Source of the DNA: Acidobacteriota bacterium
GTDB taxonomy: Bacteria > Acidobacteriota > Blastocatellia > Pyrinomonadales > Pyrinomonadaceae
NCBI GenBank assembly: GCA_019239425.1
Contig: JAFAZX010000103.1
Coordinates: forward strand, 85,127 to 149,126
Direction of reading: 5' to 3'
DNA length: 64,000 nt
Shown here piece by piece: positions 47,206 to 55,843 of this stretch (positions are counted from its first letter, which is position 1; each line of letters opens with the position of its first letter). The position numbers and the translations under genes were made by a program. The notes beneath the pieces are model-generated. The model worked only from the letters and a program-made list of their open reading frames with translations, ran no database searches and had not been told where the DNA came from.

Positions 47206-49259
47206 ATCTTCATTCCGACAGTCTTCACAACTTTAGTCCGGCGCGCGAGAACGGACTCGGCGGCGAGGAGGAGCAGCGCGGCGAGGAGGAGCGGCCACCA
47301 CGCGCGCTGCCGCGCCTCTATCTCTTCGCCGCTCTCGCGCCCACGTGCGTCGGCGGCGGGCGAGGCCGAAGGGTCGCCGCCGGTGAAGGCCGCGAGGAAC
47401 TCCTCCTCGTTCAGCTTCGCGAAGTCGCCCTCGCGCCCTTCGACGTTGACGGCCGCGAAGTCGTACCCCGCGGCGTAGCGCAGGCGGTAGAAGCCCGGCT
47501 CGCGCCCCGTCAAAAGCAGCTCGCCGCCCTTCGCCTCGTTCACGTTCTTCAGCCTCGCGCCCGAAGGCGTGTCCACCGCGGGCGGCTGTCCTTCAGTCCC
47601 CTTCTCCACGACGAACGCCTGACCCAGGCGGTGCCACGCGCTCACCTCGCGCTCGCCGAGGTAGCGAACCATCTGCTGCACGAGCGGAAGGTAGACGGGC
47701 GAGAGCGGCAGGTCGCTCCACGCCATCCCGAGCGTCGAGTTATACATCAACACGCGCCCGGCGCCCGCGCCCGCTTCGACGAGGGCCGGACTCCCGTCCT
47801 CGAAACTAGCGAGCACCGACGCGCCCTCGCGCGCCTCGCCGCGCTGGTAGCCGTAGACGCGCGCCGCGGGCATCCGCCCGCCCTCGTTGAAGACCTCGAA
47901 GACCGGGTGCGAACTCTTCAACGCCGTCATCGCGACCGTTTCGCCGCGCTGAAGCTGCACGGCTTCGACCAGATTCGCAGGGGCGACACGGCCGAGGGCG
48001 CGATTAAAACTCTCGGATCTGGTGTGCGGCCCCGCGGCGATGATGAGGCGGCCGCCCGCTTCGACGAAGCGTTCGACGCCCTCCGAGAGCGGGCCGGGCG
48101 CGAGGCCCGCGTCGTTGAGGATGACGAGCGTGTGCGCGGCCAAAGCGTTCGGGTCGACGGCGCCCGCGCCGCGCACCTCGAACGTGAACGGCAGGTCGCC
48201 GCCCGCGGCGAGCGCGCTCTGCAAGTAGAAGCTGTCGCCGCCGCGCGCCGAGCCGTCGATGATGAGCGCCTTCGCGGGCGACTCGCGCCGCAGCGTGAAG
48301 TAGAAGTCGTTGTCGGGCGCGAAGTCGTCCGCGCGCAGGCGCAGGGCGCAGCGGTTGGTGCCTTCGCCGAGGTTGAAGTCTGTGAACTCGACGACCTTCT
48401 CCTCGCGCGGCGCGAGCCTGACCTCGCGCTTCTCGACCGTCTGCTCGTTAATCTGGAAGTCGAGCGTGAAGGGGCCGCGCTCTTCGTCTGCGAAGTTGGC
48501 GACGTGGACGGCGACCTTGTCCGTGTACTTCTGCCCGTAGACCGCGCCGCGGGCCTCGACGTTCGTGACGGCGGCGTTCGACTCGGGCCGGCCCGCGGCC
48601 ACGTCGATGAGCGCGAGGCGCACGTCCGAAGGGAGCCGGAAGGTCGCGCGCCCCGCGTCCCACCCCGTCGCCTGAAAGTCGGAGACGACCAGCACGCGCT
48701 TCGCGCCCGACGCCTTCGACTCGCGGAAGAGAGCCTCGGCGCCGCGCAGGGCCTGCTCGTAATCGGTCGCCTCGAACCCGACCTTCACGCCGGCGAGCGC
48801 CGCGCGCAGGGCGTTCCTGTCCGTCGTGAACTGACTGACGACCTCGTACCCTTCCCCGAAACTCAAGAGCGCCACGCGCTCGTCCGGCGCGGTCTCGCCG
48901 ACGAGAGCATCGACACGCCGCTTCGCCTCCTCGAACAGCCCCGCGCGTCTCATGCTCAGAGAAGCGTCGAGCACGATGACGGTCGAACGCACGCCCTCCC
49001 TCTCCGCGGCCCTGCCCGCGCTCGTGAAGTACGGCCGCGTGAACGCGAAGACGACGAGCAGCAGCGCCAGGCACCTCAGCGCCAGCAGCAGAAGGTCTCG
49101 CAGAGTCCGACGCCTGATGGTTCGCTGCGGCACCTGCCGCACGAAGTAGAGCGCCGGGAACTCCACCTGCCGCGCCCGCGTCCGCCGCACCAGATGCACC
49201 AGCACCGGCGCCGCCAGCGCCGCCAGCCCGAGCAGGAAGAATGGATTTAGAAATGACAT
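47202..49259 (-). CDS. BatA/VWA membrane protein with C-terminal GATase-like region
   Basis: The 685-aa protein begins with the BatA domain (SFLNPFFLLGLAALAAPVLVHLVRRTRA), with two N-terminal membrane helices. A von Willebrand A domain follows, with metal site DASLSMRR near 97. The middle has CARDB-like (RGPFTLDFQINEQTVEKREV) and GATase-like regions (AHTLVILNDAGLAPGPLSEGVERFVEAGGRLIIAAG), and one C-terminal helix (WWPLLLAALLLLAAESVLA). Proteins of this type work with MoxR ATPases and DUF58 proteins, as in Bat operons. It overlaps the downstream DUF4175-like gene by four bases, so they are probably made together. Confidence 0.88.
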   Translation of the reverse strand: MSFLNPFFLLGLAALAAPVLVHLVRRTRARQVEFPALYFVRQVPQRTIRRRTLRDLLLLALRCLALLLVVFAFTRPYFTSAGRAAEREGVRSTVIVLDASLSMRRAGLFEEAKRRVDALVGETAPDERVALLSFGEGYEVVSQFTTDRNALRAALAGVKVGFEATDYEQALRGAEALFRESKASGAKRVLVVSDFQATGWDAGRATFRLPSDVRLALIDVAAGRPESNAAVTNVEARGAVYGQKYTDKVAVHVANFADEERGPFTLDFQINEQTVEKREVRLAPREEKVVEFTDFNLGEGTNRCALRLRADDFAPDNDFYFTLRRESPAKALIIDGSARGGDSFYLQSALAAGGDLPFTFEVRGAGAVDPNALAAHTLVILNDAGLAPGPLSEGVERFVEAGGRLIIAAGPHTRSESFNRALGRVAPANLVEAVQLQRGETVAMTALKSSHPVFEVFNEGGRMPAARVYGYQRGEAREGASVLASFEDGSPALVEAGAGAGRVLMYNSTLGMAWSDLPLSPVYLPLVQQMVRYLGEREVSAWHRLGQAFVVEKGTEGQPPAVDTPSGARLKNVNEAKGGELLLTGREPGFYRLRYAAGYDFAAVNVEGREGDFAKLNEEEFLAAFTGGDPSASPAADARGRESGEEIEARQRAWWPLLLAALLLLAAESVLARRTKVVKTVGMKI

Positions 49260-49262
49260 AAA

Positions 49263-49328
49263 GGGTGTTGGGTGCTGGGTGCTGGGTGCTGGTTAAAACC
49301 AGAACCTAGAACCCAGCACCCAGCACCC
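49263..49328. repeat. Inverted heptanucleotide repeat, GGGTGCT family (copy 2)
   Basis: The left half has GGGTGTT-GGGTGCT-GGGTGCT-GGGTGCT units and the right half CCCAGCA complements. It separates DUF58 from the downstream BatA gene on the same strand. Confidence 0.9.
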
Positions 49329-49331
49329 TCC

Positions 49332-50282
49332 TCACCTCCCCGCGCGGCGCGAGAGGAAGGAGAAGAGGGCGAAGTCGAGCGGCCGGTCGGTCGTGACCAG
49401 CTCGTAGTCGACGTGGTTGGCCGAGCACGTCCGGCGCAGCGCCTCGACGTGCGCGTTGACGCGCTGGCGGTAGCCGCCCGCGACCACCGCGGGGAGCACG
49501 GGCAGTTGCTCGGCCGTCTCCGAGTCTTCGAGCAGGAGCAGAGAGTCTTCGAAGTCGAACTCGACCTCGCGCGGGTCGAGCACGTGGAACGCGATCACGT
49601 CGTGGCCGCGGAAGCGCAGGTGCTGGAAGGCGCCCGCCAGACGTTCCGGACTCTCGTAGAAGTCCGAGATGAGGACGACCACGCCGCGGCGCGTCAGGCG
49701 GTCGGCCGTCAGGTGGAGCGCCTCGGCCAGGCGCGTCTCGCCGCCCGCTTCGAGCGTCGAGAGCCGGCCGTAGATGGTCCGCATGTGCCCCGTCCGGTTG
49801 AGCGCGGGGACGTGCGTGTGCACTTCGCGGCCGAAGGCCGTCAGGCCCACCGCGTCCTGCTGTCTGGCCGCGAGGTGCGCGAGCGCGGCGGCGAGGAACT
49901 GCGCGTACTGCAACTTGGTGACGCCGCCCTCGGCACCCGCGTAGCGCATCGAGCCGCTCGTGTCCACGAGCAGCGTGACCTGCGCGTTCGTGTCGGCCCG
50001 GTACTTCTTGATGAAGAAGCGGTCGGTGCGCCCGAGCAGACGCCAGTCGAGGTAGCGCAGGTCGTCGCCCGGGTGGTACTGCCTGTACTCCGTGAACTCG
50101 GTCGAGAAACCCGTGAACGGCGAGCGGTGCAGCCCCGCGATAAAGCCCTCGACGACCGCGCGCGCCAAAAGCTCCAGAGACCCGATGCGCGCCAGAACCT
50201 CCGGGTCTAAGAAGCGCGGCACGCCCCGCGCAGACGACTCCGCCTCCGCCGCCTTGGCCTTCTTGTCCCGCCGCCACCACAT
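49332..50282 (-). CDS. DUF58 protein (VWA-like, MoxR partner)
   Basis: The 316-aa cytoplasmic protein belongs to DUF58, the usual partner of MoxR ATPases. It contains the signature YRQYHPGDDLRYLDWRLLGRTDRFFIKKYRAD and the VWA-like motif LLVDTSGSMRY near 106, with LISDFYESPERLAGAF. It lacks membrane helices. ATG 50282 (MWWRRDKKAK) precedes the conserved core; the track extension translates a palindromic repeat. It follows GNAT with MoxR upstream on the same strand. Confidence 0.92.
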   Translation of the reverse strand: MWWRRDKKAKAAEAESSARGVPRFLDPEVLARIGSLELLARAVVEGFIAGLHRSPFTGFSTEFTEYRQYHPGDDLRYLDWRLLGRTDRFFIKKYRADTNAQVTLLVDTSGSMRYAGAEGGVTKLQYAQFLAAALAHLAARQQDAVGLTAFGREVHTHVPALNRTGHMRTIYGRLSTLEAGGETRLAEALHLTADRLTRRGVVVLISDFYESPERLAGAFQHLRFRGHDVIAFHVLDPREVEFDFEDSLLLLEDSETAEQLPVLPAVVAGGYRQRVNAHVEALRRTCSANHVDYELVTTDRPLDFALFSFLSRRAGR

Positions 50283-50305
50283 AAAGAGGAGCCTCGTTGC
50301 CACCG

Positions 50306-50396
50306 GGTCAGAACCACCCGCGGTAGCGGGTGGCCCTCTGTTATTCGCACGTGCCATGTCGCCACGCGCCACCCGCTACCGCGGGTGGTTCTGACC
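50306..50396. repeat. Perfect palindrome with CCGCGGTAGCGGG arms (copy 2)
   Basis: The arms 50306-50334 and 50368-50396 are exact 29-base complements. It overlaps the 3' end of the GNAT gene (coding its last residues, GDSGQNHPR) and fills the leader of DUF58. Confidence 0.95.
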
Positions 50397-50954
50397 GCTA
50401 TCGCCAGCGCGCTGAATGCCACCCACCTCTTTCCTCATCGGCACGAACTCAATCGTGACGCCGTCGGATATTTCATAAGAGACGCGTCCGATTCCCTCGT
50501 AGCCGCGGGCGGCGTAGAAGGGGACGCCGGGGAGCGTCGCCATCAGCTCGAGCGAGCGGAAGCCTTCGGCCCGTGCCTCGCGCTCGCAGGTCTCAAGGAT
50601 CGCGGCGGCGACGCCGCGCCGCGCCCAGTCGGGGCGGACGAAGAAGGCTCGTATCTTCGCCGCGTCCGTCCGCGAATCCAGATAGCCCGAGTCGCGCGCG
50701 CCGTAGCGGTCGCCGCCGAAGAGCGTCCGGCGCTTGCTCCAGCCGCCGCAGCCGACGGGCTCGCCCCCGGCCTCGGCGACGAAGTACGTCCCGTCGTGAA
50801 TCAAGTCCGTGTCCACGCCGAAGACCGAACGAAGCGCGGCCTCGACCTGCTCGCCCGTGTAGTCGCCGAGGCTCAGGCCGCGCGCCGACTCGCCGATGAG
50901 ACGTTCGAGCGCCGGCCGGTCTTCGAGCCCCGCGCGCCTGACAGAGAAGTCCAT
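50376..50954 (-). CDS. GNAT family N-acetyltransferase
   Basis: The 192-aa protein has the GNAT fold: VRRAGLEDRPALERLIGESA, GTYFVAEAGGEPVGCGGW, the acetyl-CoA pyrophosphate loop IRAFFVRPDWARRGVAAAILE and a C-terminal LPGVPFYAARGYEGIGRVSYEI. The substrate is unknown. ATG 50954 is one base away from the MoxR stop, so they are likely co-transcribed, although such insertion between MoxR and DUF58 is not usual. The last 8-10 residues come from a palindromic repeat. Confidence 0.88.
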   Translation of the reverse strand: MDFSVRRAGLEDRPALERLIGESARGLSLGDYTGEQVEAALRSVFGVDTDLIHDGTYFVAEAGGEPVGCGGWSKRRTLFGGDRYGARDSGYLDSRTDAAKIRAFFVRPDWARRGVAAAILETCEREARAEGFRSLELMATLPGVPFYAARGYEGIGRVSYEISDGVTIEFVPMRKEVGGIQRAGDSGQNHPR

Positions 50955-50955
50955 C

Positions 50956-51975
<1,020 letters not shown>

Positions 51976-51987
51976 GTACTCTCCTGG

Positions 51988-52127
51988 AATGATGAATGAT
52001 GAGTGATGGATGATGAACTGAAGACGGGTTCTGGGTTTTGGGTGCTGGGTGCTGGGAAGACAAAACCAGAACCCAGCACCCAGCACCCACTCCCCATTCA
52101 TCACTCAGCATTCATCATTCATCATTT
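51988..52127. repeat. Two-layer inverted repeat: ATGATGA outside, GGGTGCT inside
   Basis: The outer arms (about 51988-52017 and 52096-52126) are ATGATGA/GTGATGA heptamers. The inner arms (about 52026-52056 and 52066-52089) are GGGTTCT/GGGTGCT heptamers. Two different families are nested in one palindrome between the TPR gene and moxR. Confidence 0.9.
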
Positions 52128-52131
52128 CTTC

Positions 52132-54744
52132 TCACTGTCCCGTGATGGTCAACAAAAGCTCCTGCGCCTTCTCGTAACTGGGCGCGGCTTCGAGCGCACG
52201 TAAGACTGAACGCTTGGCGTCGGCCGTCTTGCCCAGGGCGTGGAAGGCGCGGGCGACGTTGTAGTGCGCCTCGGCCTCGTTGGGCGGGCGGAGCGCGAGC
52301 GCCGACTGAAACTCCGTGAGCGCGGCGGCCGCGTCCTTCGCACCCATGTAGAGTTCGCCCGCGCGCGCGTGCGTCGTCGGCTCGAAGGGCGCGACGTAGA
52401 AGCCGAGGCGCAGAGCCCCGACGGCGCGCGCCGCGTCGCCCTGCTTGAACCGCAGGTCTGCGAGGCGTACGGTCGCCTTCAGGTTCGTCTCGTCGTACTT
52501 CAAGAGCGTTTCGAGCGCCTCGGCCGCCGCCGCCGTGTCGCCGCGCTTCTCGTAGATGTCGGCGAGCGCCTCGTAGGCGTTCCCCTCGCCCGCGTAGAAA
52601 GGGTAGAGCTCGGCCGCGCGCCGGAAGTGCCCGGCGGCGCCTTCGAGGTCACCCTCTTCGCGCAGCAGCTGGCCCGCGCGCAGGCGCAGCGCGTACGTGT
52701 CGCGCGCCGAGAGCATGCTCAGCACGTCGTTCTTCGAAAGCTGTGAGACGCCGCCCAGCGGCTCGCCGAGTCCCGCCAGCAGGGGCCGCGCCTTCGTCCC
52801 GACGTACTCAAGAAAAGCGCGGTCGAACTCGTCTTCACTCAGCTTCAAAGCCTGCCGCAAGACCTCGGGCGTGCGCGCCTTGTCGCGGTAGAGCGCGAGC
52901 ATCCTGAGCACCGCGTCGAAGCCGTAGCGGTCGTTGACGAACTCGACGACCTGCGACGCCTGGAAGTAGGCGAGCTGCAAGTCGTCGGGCTGCCGCGGCC
53001 GCACGAAGCCCGCGTCGAGGTTCGCGATCTTGAACCAGCGCCCGGCGGCGTAGGCGCGCAGCACGGGCGGGTTCCAGCCGCCGCCCCAGCCGGGCCGCGC
53101 GCGCCGCTCCTCGTAGACCGAAAGCCCTTCGGAGAACCAGCGCGGGATGCGGTAGTCGGTCATCTGGAGCGTGATGACGTGCGTGTACTCGTGCCACAGC
53201 GTGCCGCCCCAGTTGAACTCGCCGGCCGCGCGCGCCGAGGGCGAGTCCTGCGCGACGACCTGCCCGAAGCAGACGCCCAGAGCGCCCAAGCCCGGCAGGC
53301 CCAGGGCGCGCACGGCGAAGTCTTCGTGGTTGGGGAAGAGCTCGACGTAGACCGGCCCCTTCGGCGTGAACTTATATTTCGCGGTCAGCTTCGCGGCCGC
53401 CTCTTCGAGCAAATCGGCGGCGAGCGGCGCGAGCACCTCCGTCTCGTTCGCCGCCGCCTTGATGACGAACGGGCCGCGCCGCGTCTCGCGGAAGTCCCGC
53501 ATCGTGTCGAGCAGGTCGAGCGTGTTCTTGGCCCACGCGTTGAACGGGTCGCCCTCGAAAGACTTCTCGACCTCGGCCCGCCCCTCCTCCATCCGGCCCA
53601 GGCGCAGCAAGGCCATCCCCAGACTCAGGTGCGCGCTCCAGAGCCGCGGCGACAGCTCGACGGCGCGGCGCGAGAAGTCCGCCGCCTGCTCGACGCGGCG
53701 CGTGATGGTCGCGTAGTGCGCGAGCGTCTCGTAGAGCCGTCCGTAACGCGGGTTCGACTGAAGCGCCTGCGCGGCCGCGGCCGAGTAGTCCCTGTCCTGC
53801 AAGTAGAGCATCGACGCGCGCAGCGCGTGCAGCTCGGCCGAGTTCGGGTTGACCTTCAGCCCTTTCTCTATCTCCACGTTGGCGTCTTCGAACTCGCCGG
53901 ATTCGAGTTCGAGCGCGGCGGCGAGCGCGCGCGCCTCGACCATGTTCGGGTTGACGGCGAGCGCGCGTGCAAGCGCTGAGAGAACCTGTTCGTCGCCTTC
54001 GATCCGCTTGTTGAGGGCGACGCCGAGGTGCGCGCGCGCGCTGTTCGGGTTGACCTTCAAAGCGTCTTCGAAGAAGACGGCCGCCTCGGCGTAGTTGTAC
54101 TTCTCCGTGAAGAGGTCGCCGCCGCCGAGCTGAGCCTCGACGCATTCGGGGTCGGACTCGACGGCGTCGGCGTAGAGGTTGCGCGCGTCCTGAAACCTTT
54201 CGAGCCGGACGAGCGCGCGCGCGACCGCGGCCAGCGTCGGCGCGTCGGTCGGCCCGCTCTCCTGATAGAACCTGACGAGCGAGCTGTAGATTTCGCGCGC
54301 GCGCGACTCCTGCCCCGTCGCTTCCAACAACTCCGCGCGGCGCACGTCGCTCGCGGGCCCCGTCGCGGCGCGCTCGAACTCGCCAATCGCCTCCCTGTAA
54401 CGCCCCGTCGCAGCCAGCGCCTCGGCCAACTCGTGACGCACGCCGCCGGCCTCCGGGTGCGCGCCGAGGAAGGCGCGCGCCGAAGTCTCGGCCTCGGCGT
54501 AGCGGCCCGTCTCCAGCTGCGCGCGCAGCAGAAGTCTCTGCGCCGTCGCGTCCGAAGGGCTCGTCTTCAGGCGCGCGCCCAGCAGCTCTATCGCGCGCGC
54601 GTACTCGCCGCGCTTCAGCTCGGCCTCGCCCGGCAGCGCGTCGCCGTTCGACTGTGCACGGCCTGCGTGTGCGAAGGCGCAGGCGAGCGCCGCGGCGAAG
54701 GCCAGCGCGAGAAACGTCGGGTTGGACTTCAAAGCCGCCCTCAC
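52132..54744 (-). CDS. TPR protein with peptidase MA-like HExxH domain
   Basis: The 870-aa exported protein has a signal peptide (FLALAFAAALACAFAHAGRAQ). TPR repeats fill about residues 35-400 (for example AEAAVFFEDALKVNPNSARAHLGVAL), with a short set at the C-terminus (GEGNAYEALADIYEKRGDTAAAAEAL, EAEAHYNVARAFHALGK). Between them lies a peptidase MA/M1-like domain with zinc motif LWHEYTHVITLQMTDYRIPRWFSEG near 519, where the downstream Glu in WFSEGLSVYEE would be a third ligand. So an active zinc metallopeptidase is possible. It overlaps the upstream caspase-like gene by four bases (ATGA). Possibly a periplasmic protein-quality or envelope role with MoxR. Confidence 0.85.
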   Translation of the reverse strand: MRAALKSNPTFLALAFAAALACAFAHAGRAQSNGDALPGEAELKRGEYARAIELLGARLKTSPSDATAQRLLLRAQLETGRYAEAETSARAFLGAHPEAGGVRHELAEALAATGRYREAIGEFERAATGPASDVRRAELLEATGQESRAREIYSSLVRFYQESGPTDAPTLAAVARALVRLERFQDARNLYADAVESDPECVEAQLGGGDLFTEKYNYAEAAVFFEDALKVNPNSARAHLGVALNKRIEGDEQVLSALARALAVNPNMVEARALAAALELESGEFEDANVEIEKGLKVNPNSAELHALRASMLYLQDRDYSAAAAQALQSNPRYGRLYETLAHYATITRRVEQAADFSRRAVELSPRLWSAHLSLGMALLRLGRMEEGRAEVEKSFEGDPFNAWAKNTLDLLDTMRDFRETRRGPFVIKAAANETEVLAPLAADLLEEAAAKLTAKYKFTPKGPVYVELFPNHEDFAVRALGLPGLGALGVCFGQVVAQDSPSARAAGEFNWGGTLWHEYTHVITLQMTDYRIPRWFSEGLSVYEERRARPGWGGGWNPPVLRAYAAGRWFKIANLDAGFVRPRQPDDLQLAYFQASQVVEFVNDRYGFDAVLRMLALYRDKARTPEVLRQALKLSEDEFDRAFLEYVGTKARPLLAGLGEPLGGVSQLSKNDVLSMLSARDTYALRLRAGQLLREEGDLEGAAGHFRRAAELYPFYAGEGNAYEALADIYEKRGDTAAAAEALETLLKYDETNLKATVRLADLRFKQGDAARAVGALRLGFYVAPFEPTTHARAGELYMGAKDAAAALTEFQSALALRPPNEAEAHYNVARAFHALGKTADAKRSVLRALEAAPSYEKAQELLLTITGQ

Positions 54745-55739
54745 TGCGCGCCCCTCTTGATGCTGCGGTTCACCTTCGCGAGACTGACGAAGATGCGTTC
54801 GAGCTCGGCCTCGTACTCCGACTCCGGCAGAGAGGTCTTTCGCGCCTTGAGCTGCTCGACCTCGACTTCGAGCCGCTCGCGCTCGCGCAGCAGGCGCGCC
54901 GCCTCGGCCGTGGCCGCCGCCTGCTCCGCCGTGAGCGAGTCGAGGTAGGTCGTGCGCGCGAGCACGCCGTCGCCGCCCTCGGCGGTCGCGTGGCCGACGC
55001 CGTCGCCGCTGTCGTCAAACATCGCGTGCTCGGTCGCCAAGCGACCGTCGCGCTTGTACCGCTCGGCCGTCATCCGCGCGGCGTAGTCGAAGGCTTCGAA
55101 GATGGAGACGCGGCCGTTCTGGTCGGCGTCCGATTCGCGGCTCGTGAGGGCTTCGATGAAGAACTCGGGGAAGCGCGTCGCGTTCTGCTCCTGCCCGCTG
55201 CGCGTCGCGGCGACGACGACCCGGTTGCGACCAGAGAGCGGCTTGATGAACTCGCCGCTCGCGCTCGCCATGTTTAAGACGACGACGCGCTTCACCGTCA
55301 GGCCGTCCAGCAGCTCCGCGTACTCGTTCGCCGTCAGGTCAGGGCCGACGAGGCCGAACTTCGCCTGTCGCCCGTCGTAAGTGCCGTGTCCGATGAGGAA
55401 GACGAAGACAGTGCTCTCCGGCCCGGCGGACGAGCGCAGGGTCTGGAACGTGCGCCGCACCTCCTCGGCCGTGGCCTTCAAAGCGCGCCCGCCCTCGGGC
55501 GATTCCGACAGAACCGTCACGCGCGCCTCGTCGAACCCGAACCTTTCGACGAGCGCGCGCCGCAGCGCCGCCGTCCACTGCGCGAAGCGCTTCGCGTACT
55601 CCTCCTCGCCGCTCGCCCCGCTCAGGATGACGGCGTACTTGTTCGGGTCGGCCGCCGGCCGCGCCGCCGCGCCTTGCGCACACGCCACGCCCGCCGCGAA
55701 GCAGCAACACGCGAGCACACCGGTTAGACGACGCCACAT
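54741..55739 (-). CDS. Caspase/legumain-like (C13/C14-fold) protein without catalytic Cys, EF-hand-like motif
   Basis: The 332-aa exported protein has a signal peptide (LACCCFAAGVACAQ). The caspase-fold region has NKYAVILSGASGEEEYAKRF, the His motif FVFLIGHGTYDGRQAKF near 118, and VVVLNMASASGEFIKPLSGRNRVVVAATRSG. In active members the Cys stands where MASASG lies here, so it is probably inactive as a cysteine protease. DADQNGRVSIFEAF is an EF-hand-like calcium loop typical of the family. The C-terminal part (RLLRERERLEVEVEQLKARK) is coiled-coil. It overlaps the TPR/peptidase gene, suggesting they act together. Confidence 0.83.
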   Translation of the reverse strand: MWRRLTGVLACCCFAAGVACAQGAAARPAADPNKYAVILSGASGEEEYAKRFAQWTAALRRALVERFGFDEARVTVLSESPEGGRALKATAEEVRRTFQTLRSSAGPESTVFVFLIGHGTYDGRQAKFGLVGPDLTANEYAELLDGLTVKRVVVLNMASASGEFIKPLSGRNRVVVAATRSGQEQNATRFPEFFIEALTSRESDADQNGRVSIFEAFDYAARMTAERYKRDGRLATEHAMFDDSGDGVGHATAEGGDGVLARTTYLDSLTAEQAAATAEAARLLRERERLEVEVEQLKARKTSLPESEYEAELERIFVSLAKVNRSIKRGAQ

Positions 55740-55756
55740 TGCAGTCAGTTAAAATT

Positions 55757-55829
55757 AACCACAGAGACACAGAGACACAGCCCAAGACAAGAAGCTGTGT
55801 CCAAGCTGTGTCTCTGTGTCTCTGTGGTT
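55757..55829. repeat. Inverted octanucleotide repeat, ACACAGAG family (copy 6)
   Basis: The 25-base arms 55757-55781 and 55805-55829 are perfect complements. A partial extra unit (GCTGTGTCCAA) precedes the right arm. It lies between the VWA gene and the caspase-like gene. Confidence 0.9.
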
Positions 55830-55843
55830 CATATCTTTTACCG

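Noticed and set aside
51988-52127. Tandem repeats considered as a CRISPR array
   Set aside because: Units are 7 bases without spacers, and no cas genes are seen.
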